From IMG/VR virus record IMGVR_UViG_3300005533_000230, positions 1 through 34,945 of that record: a stretch of 34,945 nucleotides of DNA; one strand, written 5' to 3'. A program made the position numbers and the translations under genes. Positions 24,718-31,570 of the stretch are shown here, piece by piece. The DNA comes from a virus. Numbering within the stretch: the first letter of the stretch is position 1; each line of letters opens with the position of its first letter. Below the pieces are notes generated by a model. That model did no database searches. It had not been told where the DNA came from and was given only the letters and a program-made list of their open reading frames with translations.

Positions 24718-25050
24718 TTATTGGCAAGCGTTGGCAAGAACTTCCGACACGTTGCCGGCGCCGCGCTCCCTGGCGGGCGCTGCCGGTAAGAGCTGGAGGC
24801 GGTCATAAACTTTCGTAATGCGGTCGTTGCTCACACTGCCGCCCTCGTCGCGCGAGTACGCCGCGAATGCGAGGCTCAGGTCGTCAAGCTGCTTCGCGAT
24901 GTCTTCGCGGCCCAACCCCCGGAGGTCGCGCGCCAACAGGGCAGTGCGATCAGAGAGGCGCTGGGTTGCGGTCGTGATCTCCCGGCTAATGGCCTTCGCG
25001 ATCGCGTCGGCGCGCTCGGCTGTAATGTACGCAATAGATTGACGTCTCAT
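24718..25050 (-). CDS. Small helical protein, unknown function
   Basis: A 110-residue mostly helical protein (ERADAIAKAISREITTATQR, RDLRGLGREDIAKQLDDLSL) with a mixed C-terminal tail. No known motif is recognised. Its ATG overlaps the stop of the HTH protein gene (ATGA) and GGAG lies upstream, so the pair is translationally coupled and probably works together, for example as a DNA-binding protein with a partner. The next gene follows 22 bases later with its own ribosome site. Confidence 0.65.
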   Translation of the reverse strand: MRRQSIAYITAERADAIAKAISREITTATQRLSDRTALLARDLRGLGREDIAKQLDDLSLAFAAYSRDEGGSVSNDRITKVYDRLQLLPAAPARERGAGNVSEVLANACQ

Positions 25051-25286
25051 GTGAAAGACTCCTTTGAGGGTGTCGCCGGCCTACTCTCCGGCTGGACGAT
25101 TCGGGCCTGTAACCACGCCAGGACACCGCGCGTTATAAGGTAGATTCGCCCGCGACGGTTACCGGTGCGAATCCAGGGTGGCGCTGAATTGGACTTGAGC
25201 ATTCGGCGGGCGGTGGACAAGCTAATACCGGCCACCCTCGCGAACTCGCTTAGAGTCATTAACTCTTCATGTTGCTGCTGCATCAA
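25047..25286 (-). CDS. HTH DNA-binding protein (excisionase/MerR-like)
   Basis: A 79-residue protein with LMTLSEFARVAGISLSTARR (helix-turn-helix at about 9-29) and a wing with NRRGRIYLITRGVLAWLQAR. It is the same broad class as the excisionase at 19595-19807 but not a close copy. It heads a small operon with the helical genes downstream. The ribosome site is TGGAGG. A perfect 13-base palindrome at 25346-25358, about 60 bases upstream, may be its operator, so it could be an autoregulated early regulator. Confidence 0.75.
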   Translation of the reverse strand: MMQQQHEELMTLSEFARVAGISLSTARRMLKSNSAPPWIRTGNRRGRIYLITRGVLAWLQARIVQPESRPATPSKESFT

Positions 25287-25345
25287 AACCTCCAGTTGAG
25301 TCGTTGGCAGGACTTTGGGTTGGCTTTAAAAGGGATTCGCCTAAT

Positions 25346-25358
25346 CGGCCAGTGGCCG
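25346..25358. promoter_or_regulatory. Palindrome CGGCCAGTGGCCG, candidate operator
   Basis: Two 6-base arms CGGCCA and TGGCCG flank a central G upstream of the HTH gene at 25047-25286. Size and position fit a repressor dimer site. No binding protein is proven, and GC-rich palindromes of this size occur by chance. Confidence 0.4.
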
Positions 25359-25432
25359 GTTGGTGCACGTCAATGAGGTTATTGAACGCTCTTGAGCGCT
25401 TCTGGTATATGCACGCATTCACGAGGTCTTTT

Positions 25433-25867
25433 TTATAACCCCCCATGGCAAATTTTTTTTATCTTCGCCAGAGCCCTGCGCAGGAGCTTATTGACCGCTG
25501 GCTGAGAAATCCCCATTCGGGCCGCGACCTCCATCTCTGTCATGCCGTCCTGGTACATCAGGCGAATGACATCCTGCTGTTTTTGGGGGAGGCCGCTAAC
25601 GGCATCCCAGATTTTCGGCAAAAGCTGTTGGTGGGTCGAAGGCTCAGCCCTGAACTCGGTGAATTCGAGTTCTGCGGTGCGGTTCTCGGCGACCCATTGT
25701 CTCCGGGCTTCGTTACGGCAGGCATGCTGCACAAAACGCTGTAGCTCATTCCCGGATAGCCCCCGCTGTTGGCCGACAATCAAAGCCAGATTACCTTCAC
25801 TGGCAACGTCTTCGATCGACTTTGACCGAATGCCTTTCAGGGCGAACTTTATGATGGAGGAGTTCAC
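25433..25867 (-). CDS. Sigma-70 region 4-like transcription factor
   Basis: Start chosen at the GTG at 25867, preceded by AAAGGAG; the frame is open further but overlaps the upstream gene. The 144-residue protein has a helical N-terminus (EGNLALIVGQQRGLSGNELQ, FVQHACRNEARRQWV, vaguely region 2-like) and a clear sigma region 4 helix-turn-helix at 92-137 (LPQKQQDVIRLMYQDGMTEM, AARMGISQPAVNKLLRRALA). It may direct RNA polymerase to phage late or middle promoters. Its gene starts 28 bases after the upstream unknown gene. Confidence 0.7.
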   Translation of the reverse strand: MNSSIIKFALKGIRSKSIEDVASEGNLALIVGQQRGLSGNELQRFVQHACRNEARRQWVAENRTAELEFTEFRAEPSTHQQLLPKIWDAVSGLPQKQQDVIRLMYQDGMTEMEVAARMGISQPAVNKLLRRALAKIKKICHGGL

Positions 25868-25895
25868 GAGCTCCTTTCGTGTTGTGGCGCGTACC

Positions 25896-26459
25896 TCAGC
25901 GCGAGCAGCGGATTGAGAATTGGCTTGGCGTTCCCTCAGACCATGGCTGCGACTCGTCGCGCTTAACGAACAGGATCGCTGGCGGATGCCGCGGGGCCGT
26001 GGCGGCCTTCGCAGGAATCTCAGCAATATTCACTGTCAGGCCCTCTCGCGTGGCACAAATCGTTTGGTGGCAACGTAATGGAGCGATATCGATAGGCGCT
26101 CGGTTGGCGGACGCTGACCAGTGTGACCGTACCCGGGGGCCGCGGATCATTTTGAAACTCCATGGCCTAGCACCCGTATTATTGCCGCATCCCAGCGCGA
26201 TATCCGGCGCCACAATCGGCGTGCTGGCCATCGCAGAGCGACTGGCGAGCCCGCCGGCTGCCGCGCGATCGTATCCTGCCATGGAAATCCGCGCGGCTCG
26301 CGCAGCGGTTTTGTGGGCGAAATCCGATTCTACGAATCGGATCAAGACTCCCGGTTTGACCCATTCCGCCTGGCCCTTCCTGACGTACCGTTCGGCGCGC
26401 TTCAGCGAAGTGCGCCCATGCCCGCTCACCGCGTTCGCGATTTTAATTTCGTTTGACAT
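25896..26459 (-). CDS. Protein of unknown function with basic N-terminal domain
   Basis: Start chosen at MSNEIKIANAVSGHGRTSLK, which follows AAGGAAAGG. The 187-residue product has a compact N-terminus (RAERYVRKGQAEWVKPGVLI, R-x(2)-Y-V-x-[KR]-G-x-A) that looks like a small conserved phage domain, and a low-complexity remainder rich in alanine, arginine and proline with no clear fold. The C-terminal half is weakly supported as protein, although the frame stays open and the sigma-like gene begins right after the stop. Function unknown. Confidence 0.5.
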   Translation of the reverse strand: MSNEIKIANAVSGHGRTSLKRAERYVRKGQAEWVKPGVLIRFVESDFAHKTAARAARISMAGYDRAAAGGLASRSAMASTPIVAPDIALGCGNNTGARPWSFKMIRGPRVRSHWSASANRAPIDIAPLRCHQTICATREGLTVNIAEIPAKAATAPRHPPAILFVKRDESQPWSEGTPSQFSIRCSR

Positions 26460-26572
26460 ACACCTTTCCTTACATGACCCTTGGCAGGAAGTCCCTATCG
26501 GGACGATATCGGAGTTAGTGATCTTTCGCGACCACTCCCGACAATCCAAAATACGCTATAGGCACGGCTCAT

Positions 26573-26589
26573 AAAAAAGGCTAGGGCCT
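26573..26589 (-). terminator. Weak hairpin with T-tract overlapping a stop codon
   Basis: On the - strand AGGC and GCCT pair around a four-base loop and five to six T residues follow. The stem is only 4 bp and overlaps the stop codon of the 239-aa gene, so this is at best a weak terminator. Confidence 0.3.
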
Positions 26590-27308
26590 CACTGTGTATG
26601 GATTTTTTTCAGGCCCAGCGTAGCCAGGAGTCTTTTTGCAGCAGTGGTGATCTGGCCCGCACCGCACCTGTTTGGATTGTGCCGGCGGGATTTGTGAATC
26701 TCACGATACCGCATCCCTTCGCAGTAATGAAGGGCAGCCCAGCGCAGCCGCATGGCATTGTCAGCGCGTGTCTGTTTGGATTCGCCGGGTGACATGTCAC
26801 GGCGGGATTGCGGCACTAGGACCACAAATCCGTTCTTCTGTGCTTCTCTAATCCGTGCATTGCAATCCTTAGCACATCGGCTTGCATGCTTTCGAAAAAG
26901 GATCGTTGCACGCTGAATATACGTTTCCGCGGTGTCTCGTCTTACATCGAACGGCGGTAGTTTAAAATATCCCGGCTCGATGGTCAGCGAATGGCCGGAG
27001 AGGGATGGTATGTCGCCCCATCGCGGCCAGCGGCTCTCTGGAATCTCCAACTCTCGACACGCTTGGAGAAACTGAAACCGCAGGGTGCTAACCCTGGAAT
27101 CCGATTCAAAAATCGATAGATTTCGAATGTGGCCAGTGGCGAGATCGTTACTGGAGCTGTCGCTCGGCTCCGGGCTGCGCGCGAGTGAAATGGCCGGAAT
27201 CTTGCCGGCCATGACATTTTGAACAAACTCCATCGCCTCTTTAGTGATCTGTGGCTGTATCGGATTCGTTCTGGGTTGATCGCCCAGCGGCTTAGCTTTT
27301 TTGGCCAT
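26589..27308 (-). CDS. Unknown protein downstream of a repeat-operator array
   Basis: A 239-residue protein that I do not recognise. The N-terminus is polar and probably flexible (1-60); the middle has RFQFLQACRELEIPESRWPR; residues about 125-160 form a basic helix pair with two cysteines (LFRKHASRCAKDCNARIREA). The C-terminus (MRLRWAALHYCEGMRYREIH, then TAAKRLLATLGLKKIHTQ) has a helix-turn-helix feel with spaced basic residues. Upstream lie four clear TGTTYCA[CT] repeats and a weak fifth spaced 11-12 bases. That architecture, and a sigma-like factor downstream, suggest a transcriptional regulator, perhaps the lysis-lysogeny or late switch; this is inference. Confidence 0.6.
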   Translation of the reverse strand: MAKKAKPLGDQPRTNPIQPQITKEAMEFVQNVMAGKIPAISLARSPEPSDSSSNDLATGHIRNLSIFESDSRVSTLRFQFLQACRELEIPESRWPRWGDIPSLSGHSLTIEPGYFKLPPFDVRRDTAETYIQRATILFRKHASRCAKDCNARIREAQKNGFVVLVPQSRRDMSPGESKQTRADNAMRLRWAALHYCEGMRYREIHKSRRHNPNRCGAGQITTAAKRLLATLGLKKIHTQ

Positions 27309-27342
27309 CGTGCACCCAGTTTATTGTTCAAGAGCCACAGTG

Positions 27343-27397
27343 TGTTTCACGGCTGTTTCACGGATGTTCCACCTGGTGTTCCATGTAATCCTCACGG
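27343..27397. repeat. Phased TGTTYCAC operator array (about 11-bp period)
   Basis: TGTTTCAC at 27343-27350, TGTTTCAC at 27354-27361, TGTTCCAC at 27365-27372, TGTTCCAT at 27377-27384 and a weak copy sharing TCACGG at 27388-27397. Spacing is 11, 11, 12 and 11 bases, so sites fall on one DNA face. The array lies 35 to 90 bases upstream of the start of the 239-aa gene and likely binds a phage regulator. Confidence 0.65.
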
Positions 27398-27447
27398 ACC
27401 CCTGACGTTCCTTGTGCCTACTGCCAGGTGTGGTTTTATGTGTCATG

Positions 27448-27481
27448 CGCAATAGCGTACCGTTCAAGCCTGCCTATTGCG
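27448..27481. repeat. 8-bp inverted repeat upstream of the small basic gene
   Basis: CGCAATAG (27448-27455) and CTATTGCG (27474-27481) are perfect complements 18 bases apart in the intergenic segment between divergent genes. It may be a regulatory dyad; a T-run at 27491-27497 follows. Confidence 0.35.
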
Positions 27482-27538
27482 ATCCTTTTGGGCCGATTTT
27501 TTTCGAACTCCGACAAATGCTGAAGCCAAGCGTCGCTG

Positions 27539-27766
27539 ATGGCACGACGACGGCGCGAAGGAATGCGGCGAAATGTCGAGGGGCAGCCCGTGCCCGGATC
27601 GCAGCCGATCAGCGAGCGAAAGAGATGGGCGGAGTCGAAGCAGCAATCTGCTAGCAGCGTGCCGCGCGTGCGAAAAAAACGCAGACTGAGCGCTGCCGGT
27701 CGCCGCGCGATTATCGAAGCGACGAAACGCCGCTGGGCAGCAATCCGAGCTGCGCAGGGCAAGTAG
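27539..27766 (+). CDS. Small basic protein with LS-x(3)-R-x(2)-I-x(8)-RWA motif
   Basis: A 75-residue, very basic protein. Its C-terminus (RKKRRLSAAGRRAIIEATKR then RWAAIRAAQGK) matches a motif common in small histone-like or AT-hook-like proteins of Acidobacteria and phages and resembles the end of the protein at 29732-29947. No ribosome site precedes ATG 27539; GAAGGA abuts an internal ATG at 27563 instead. The gene is transcribed divergently from the 239-aa gene. A nucleic-acid binding role is plausible; function unknown. Confidence 0.5.
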   Translation: MARRRREGMRRNVEGQPVPGSQPISERKRWAESKQQSASSVPRVRKKRRLSAAGRRAIIEATKRRWAAIRAAQGK

Positions 27767-27904
27767 CCGCGCGCTCAGATGCTGCTAAACTGAATGACCC
27801 TTTGGGCGCGGTCGGGCGCTTGCTGTCGTACTAGAACCGGGAGACACGCCCTTCGGCCGCCGGCACTCCCCCGCGCCGGCCTGAAACATCGTATACTGTC
27901 GCCC

Positions 27905-28411
27905 ATGCGTCCAATTGAGCGGCCACTCTCAATTCTGCTTTGCTTCTTCTTTGCCAGCGCGCTCTCCGGTGCCGATAAGCAGACCAGCTATGCTGTTACG
28001 TACTCCGGTGGATCACTGCCAAACGTCAAGACCGGTGAGGTTTTCAGGATGTTCCTCGATCAAGACCAGATCCGCCTTGAACGCCATGGCGGCGGGAACA
28101 AAAACGAACCGCTCACCGTGCCGACCAAAATTGTTACGGAAGTCAATTTCGGCAATGAGGCCCATCGCCGCGTTGGGACCGCAATGGCATTGGCCGTGCC
28201 CACCCTGGGCCTTGGTACCCTGGTCGCCTTGAGCCACTCGAAGAAACACTATATCGGAATCGTGTGGGACGGCGGCGAAGGAAAGAAGGGCGGCATCGTC
28301 CTTCAGGCGGACAAGAATGAATACCGAGGCATCATTGCGGCCCTGGAGGGCCTCACCGGAAAGAAGGCGGTCAACACCGATACAACGCAATCCACCGTGG
28401 TTGTGGAATAA
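27905..28411 (+). CDS. Secreted protein of unknown function
   Basis: Start at MRPIERPLSILLCFFFASAL, a clear signal peptide with likely cleavage after about residue 21-22; no lipobox cysteine. The mature part has SYAVTYSGGSLPNVKTGEVF, KIVTEVNFGNEAHRRVGTAM, a short hydrophobic hairpin (ALAVPTLGLGTLVALS), KKHYIGIVWDGGEGKKGGIV and ADKNEYRGIIAALEGLTGKK. I remember similar proteins as common secreted or periplasmic proteins of Acidobacteriota, so this may be host-type cargo carried by the element. It has no enzyme motif. Convergent with the TIR gene. Confidence 0.7.
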   Translation: MRPIERPLSILLCFFFASALSGADKQTSYAVTYSGGSLPNVKTGEVFRMFLDQDQIRLERHGGGNKNEPLTVPTKIVTEVNFGNEAHRRVGTAMALAVPTLGLGTLVALSHSKKHYIGIVWDGGEGKKGGIVLQADKNEYRGIIAALEGLTGKKAVNTDTTQSTVVVE

Positions 28412-28499
28412 GCAGGACAGCGGAGTATCGTGAGGGCGTAAACCGACCGACGACACTCACGACATCTCCTCGGCCGCCCTGGCGGCTGTCAGCTTCTAA

Positions 28500-29759
28500 C
28501 TACAGTAACCGCGCCTCCGACAGAAAACGCTCGACTTCGCTCGCTATGATCGCATAGGGGCTCGGGCCTATCGTGGCGCGACCGCTCACCGTGACTAAGC
28601 TGGTTTCAGTCAACGGCTTGATTATCACTTCGTCGGGGTCTCGAAAATTAAGCTGAGCAAGGGCCTGAGAGATGGAGGAAATTGGCGCCCCGGGACTTCG
28701 ATAGACCAGTTGAAGTGCGACCCTTTGCCCCAGCGAAAGCCTCTGCAACTCTACGCCAGCCTGGTTAAGCATTAGAAAATCGCTTTGCGATGGGGGCGGT
28801 GCTTTGCGCGGCTCCTCGCCCTTCAGTTTGCCTGTTGCCTTTGCGAGAGCAGTTAATGAGTCCACATATTTCTTGTACCGCCAAGCGTCAGGCTTTGGTA
28901 GCGTCAGGCGCTCGGCAAGCTCTCCGATAAACTTCGCGATTGAGCCTGGATCGGAAGCGTTGATGGCATGAACGTTTCGGATTGGCTCGGGGAGTATGCT
29001 CGTATCTGCGCCTCCAGCCAACATTGAAAACAGGATTTTGCCCTGACCCCATCTCGCGCCCAACTCGAAAAGCACCCAATGCGACTCGACACTCGATGTC
29101 GTAATGAGCCCAATTAGGACTTTGGCCGCAAGCACTTCTGCGCGAAGCGTTTCCGGAGCGTCAACGCCAAAGGGCAGCGAGTACGCAAGGACACTTGTGC
29201 AACGTATATTGGAGGGCTCTATAGAAAGGGCGTTCCTCAAGAGGTCGGCGAGTGCCTCGGCGATGGGCTTATCTTGGCTGCTATGGCTAATGAAGCAAAG
29301 AATCCTTTCATGAGCGTTGCTGCCGGCGGGGGTCTGTTCATCAACGAAGACAGTAGTCGTCGCTGCTCCCAATGCTGAATTTTGCGGATTTAGTTCTCGC
29401 CTGATAAAGCCTAGCCACTCCTGGAGCTGCCGCATTTGCTCATCCCATGATCCAGCAAAAAGCTTTTCCGTCGCCACGTCCCGACCTGGACGCCTGACAG
29501 TCTGTCGTTGCCTGGATTCTCTTGAATCAGCGTAATCAGCTGTGCTGACGAAGTCGAACGCGAACATACTGTCGGTCTTGTGGTGGACCACCACGGGAAT
29601 TGACCAGTAATGCATATAACTGCTGTCGATCTTCCCGAAACCAAAATCAGAAATCTCGAATCCGGCCGCCCCTATGGCGGCTTCAATGGAGCGTTTCTGG
29701 CTCGCTAGCAGGTCTTCGAAGTGTTTGTCCACTATCGCTCGCCCGGCTCCTTTTTCCAC
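28500..29759 (-). CDS. TIR-domain protein, candidate antiphage/abortive effector
   Basis: A 419-residue protein. Residues 1-130 form an unrecognised alpha/beta domain (SSYMHYWSIPVVVHHKTDSM, DEQMRQLQEWLGFIRRELNP). Residues 153-290 are a TIR domain with FISHSSQDK (156-164), VLIGLITTSSVESHWVLFEL and the candidate catalytic E232 of NAD-cleaving TIRs. Residues 335-419 look like a winged-helix or small regulatory domain (LSLGQRVALQLVYRSPGAPI, IKPLTETSLVTVSGRA). TIR NADases act in antiphage defence and superinfection exclusion. The gene overlaps the upstream small basic gene by 28 bases (or by 1 base if GTG 29732 is used). NADase activity is inferred from the motif. Confidence 0.75.
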   Translation of the reverse strand: MEKGAGRAIVDKHFEDLLASQKRSIEAAIGAAGFEISDFGFGKIDSSYMHYWSIPVVVHHKTDSMFAFDFVSTADYADSRESRQRQTVRRPGRDVATEKLFAGSWDEQMRQLQEWLGFIRRELNPQNSALGAATTTVFVDEQTPAGSNAHERILCFISHSSQDKPIAEALADLLRNALSIEPSNIRCTSVLAYSLPFGVDAPETLRAEVLAAKVLIGLITTSSVESHWVLFELGARWGQGKILFSMLAGGADTSILPEPIRNVHAINASDPGSIAKFIGELAERLTLPKPDAWRYKKYVDSLTALAKATGKLKGEEPRKAPPPSQSDFLMLNQAGVELQRLSLGQRVALQLVYRSPGAPISSISQALAQLNFRDPDEVIIKPLTETSLVTVSGRATIGPSPYAIIASEVERFLSEARLL

Positions 29760-29947
29760 CTGGCCATCGCAGCTTTACGTGCGATCTCTTTACGTTGCGC
29801 CGTCGTGAGCTTTTTCGCGCGCGCAACACCCCCGGCTTTGCCGCCTTTGCGCCCAATTTCCGAAAGCGCATCTGGCGACAGATGTTCAGCCCGAGCCTTT
29901 CCGCCCAATCTGCCTAGCTTGACTGCTGCTGGATTTTTCCTGGCCAT
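29732..29947 (-). CDS. Small basic partner protein of the TIR gene
   Basis: A 71-residue lysine/alanine/glycine-rich protein with internal repeats: LGRLGGKARAEHLSPDALSE, IGRKGGKAGGVARAKKLTTA and QRKEIARKAAMARWKKEP. This repeated GGKA-R-A-x(2)-L-[ST] pattern is a known small-protein family in bacteria and phages, function unknown, probably nucleic-acid binding. Its stop overlaps the TIR gene start region, implying co-translation, so it could be a regulator or partner of the TIR protein. No clear ribosome site precedes the ATG; the gene starts 40 bases from a palindromic operator on the other strand. Confidence 0.7.
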   Translation of the reverse strand: MARKNPAAVKLGRLGGKARAEHLSPDALSEIGRKGGKAGGVARAKKLTTAQRKEIARKAAMARWKKEPGER

Positions 29948-29986
29948 CTGATTCCAAGCTTAACATAGCGCTTGCTCAAACATTGC

Positions 29987-30015
29987 TTGACTTAGCGCTA
30001 AGTCACGAATATAAT
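29987..30015 (+). promoter_or_regulatory. Strong sigma-70-like promoter overlapped by a perfect 18-bp palindrome
   Basis: The -35 box TTGACT (29987-29992), a 17-base spacer and the -10 box TATAAT (30010-30015) give an almost ideal promoter. The palindrome TGACTTAGCGCTAAGTCA (29988-30005) covers most of the -35 and part of the spacer. The start point expected 7 bases after the -10 box falls on the ATG at 30022. A repressor at the palindrome would block both this promoter and possibly the divergent TIR operon; AGCGCT recurs at 29967-29972. Confidence 0.8.
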
Positions 30016-30021
30016 TGTCGT

Positions 30022-30339
30022 ATGAACTGCTTCAGCGAATACGAAGATTTCGATAACTGCGCGGCGCGCGCGGATCTGCATGCTGCGGATCACGGCCCGG
30101 TGGAAGAACCCGAGCCGAAAGAGGACCCCCTCACCGGTGACCTGGCTCTACTGTACGCGGATGAGCAGGCGGCCTGCCTCGTGGCTGCCTACGAGCACGG
30201 CAGGTCGGAGGCGGAAATGCTCGCGTTGCTTCGGGCGCACGTTGCGGAATGCGCCCACTGCGGCAGCACGGCTAGGACGGTTCAGTCCGATCGGTTGGCT
30301 CTCAAGACCCCGGGCTCTGTTTGCTGCGAGGCCGCGTAA
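30022..30339 (+). CDS. Small protein, likely leaderless transcript
   Basis: The start is ATG 30022 (MNCFSEYEDFDNCAARADLH); the region before it is promoter with no ribosome site, so the mRNA is probably leaderless. The 105-residue acidic protein has a helical middle (DLALLYADEQAACLVAAYEH, GRSEAEMLALLRAHV) and an H-V-x(2)-C-x(2)-C motif (HVAECAHCG) that resembles anti-sigma zinc fingers. It begins a + strand set of small genes that overlap or abut one another. Function unknown. Confidence 0.65.
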   Translation: MNCFSEYEDFDNCAARADLHAADHGPVEEPEPKEDPLTGDLALLYADEQAACLVAAYEHGRSEAEMLALLRAHVAECAHCGSTARTVQSDRLALKTPGSVCCEAA

Positions 30340-30593
30340 TGATGGCGAGCAAGCCCTACACTCCCCCAGCGCGCATCTGGCGCGCTCTGGAACTGGCCGA
30401 TTTGCTGGACGCGGCCGGGATTGCCAGCACCTCAGCCGAGACTATGGACAGCGGCGAGTGGAGCGTGCTCGCGGAAGCCGCGGGCGCGCGGCGGGCAAGC
30501 CTCGAAACGCGCGCCCTAACGATTTCGCTTTTGCGGCGCCGAGAAGCGGTGCGGCGCCAACTTCAACTCGTCACCATGGGCAGCCGCCCGTAG
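30339..30593 (+). CDS. Small helical protein, unknown function
   Basis: Start at the ATG overlapping the preceding TAA (TAATG), a coupled start; a second ATG follows at 30342. The 84-residue product is helical and basic toward the end (IWRALELADLLDAAGIASTS, LLRRREAVRRQLQLVTMGSR). No motif is recognised. Being coupled to the leaderless gene it is expected to share its strong promoter. Confidence 0.6.
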   Translation: MMASKPYTPPARIWRALELADLLDAAGIASTSAETMDSGEWSVLAEAAGARRASLETRALTISLLRRREAVRRQLQLVTMGSRP

Positions 30594-30602
30594 GAGGATC
30601 AC

Positions 30603-30968
30603 ATGGGTGCCGAGCACATCGTCATTACCTGGCCGCCGCGCCGCCGGATAACAGAGCTGGACTTGCGCTTCGAGCGCGTTTTCGAGGAAAAGCACGGCGC
30701 TGAAATGCGCGATTACTACGCCCCGGAATCGTCGCCGGACGCGCTCAGTTGCCGCATTCTGGAAGCCCGTGCGCCCATAAGGGGTGTTTGGTCCGACCAG
30801 CACCAAACTGTAGTCGATCACCGCGCGATAAATTGGACTAAAGCCAGAGCGCGGCGGAAAGGATTCGCGCGCGAGCGCGGCAGGTTCGCGCGACGCGCCG
30901 ACAATTCTTTTTTACAGGAGAAAAACCATGAAACGAAAAACGACTATCAAAAAACAGCCCACATATAG
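30603..30968 (+). CDS. Small basic protein, unknown function
   Basis: A strong AGGAGG lies 7 bases before the ATG. The 121-residue protein starts MGAEHIVITWPPRRRITELD, followed by a helix with charged residues (FERVFEEKHGAEMRDYYA) and an arginine-rich tail (TKARARRKGFARERGRFARR). The last 41 bases overlap the next gene, which has its own good ribosome site, so the C-terminus of this protein is less certain. Function unknown. Confidence 0.6.
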   Translation: MGAEHIVITWPPRRRITELDLRFERVFEEKHGAEMRDYYAPESSPDALSCRILEARAPIRGVWSDQHQTVVDHRAINWTKARARRKGFARERGRFARRADNSFLQEKNHETKNDYQKTAHI

Positions 30969-31158
30969 CCTACCGGAGCGCATGCGCCGACAGGTAACGC
31001 ACGAACTTCGCGACAAGTTTGACGAGTTTCTTGAGGACGGCGTGCCAGAAGATCACCGGCTAATGGTGGAAATCCTTCGGACGCTCTCTTCGAACAGGCG
31101 CCCATCAGGCCGTGGTAGCATGTCGCTGACGGAAGCATTCGAGATGCAACTCGCGTGA
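30928..31158 (+). CDS. Small protein, unknown function
   Basis: An AGGAG ribosome site lies 7 bases before the ATG. The 76-residue protein is basic at the start (MKRKTTIKKQPTYSLPERMR) then acidic and helical (HELRDKFDEFLEDGVPEDHR, LMVEILRTLSS). The stop overlaps the next start (GTGA). Nothing identifies a function. Confidence 0.6.
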   Translation: MKRKTTIKKQPTYSLPERMRRQVTHELRDKFDEFLEDGVPEDHRLMVEILRTLSSNRRPSGRGSMSLTEAFEMQLA

Positions 31159-31379
31159 CAACCAAGCCCAGCAAACGGCACCTTGGCCGCGAGGAGATCC
31201 TTGCTGCCATCGGCTGGAAGCCGCTGACAGTACCCGGAGTGCCTGCCAAGGTGCTCCGGGAATGGAACCGCCAGCAGGCCGACTACCTGGTAGCTTGGGC
31301 GCGCGGGTTGGCTAAACACCTGGAGCGCGCGGATGGTAAGCGGGACCGGAAACCCCGCCCTGTTACCCCCCTCATTTGA
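31155..31379 (+). CDS. Small basic protein, unknown function
   Basis: Start at a GTG that overlaps the preceding stop (GTGA), which explains why no strong ribosome site is needed. The 74-residue protein contains RHLGREEILAAIGWKPLTVP and helices with paired basic residues (AKVLREWNRQQADYLVAWAR, GLAKHLERADGKRDRK). No motif is recognised. The C-terminal part overlaps the beginning of another open frame at 31333. Confidence 0.55.
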   Translation: MTTKPSKRHLGREEILAAIGWKPLTVPGVPAKVLREWNRQQADYLVAWARGLAKHLERADGKRDRKPRPVTPLI

Positions 31380-31569
31380 GTGTGGCGACACCCCACAAAA
31401 GACCAGAGATCCCGAAACGTTACTTAGGTACCATTCAAACAGGATGTTTTCTGTCCCAAATAGCGACATTCGCGACATGTCCCAGGCCAAACAGCGTCAT
31501 AGAGACCTGCTCAGAAGTTTCACCGATCGCGTCCTGCGCGATCGGCAGTTAAGCTCAATCGAGGAATGA
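31333..31569 (+). CDS. Doubtful small ORF before a 44-aa gene
   Basis: The frame is open for 78 codons, but the N-terminal half overlaps the preceding gene and has little protein character; the plausible part is the last 30-40 residues (MSQAKQRHRDLLRSFTDRVL). No ribosome site precedes any start. Its stop lies one base before the next TTG start, which is the main reason to keep it. A perfect 9-bp inverted repeat (CCGATCGCG/CGCGATCGG, 31523-31545) lies inside. Confidence 0.3.
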   Translation: MVSGTGNPALLPPSFECGDTPQKTRDPETLLRYHSNRMFSVPNSDIRDMSQAKQRHRDLLRSFTDRVLRDRQLSSIEE

Positions 31570-31570
31570 C

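Noticed and set aside
28473-28486. GCCGCC-CT-GGCGGC hairpin between convergent genes as a terminator
   Set aside because: Two-base loop and no T-tract in either direction.
31523-31545. 9-bp perfect inverted repeat as a terminator
   Set aside because: No T-run on either side; may be chance in GC-rich DNA.
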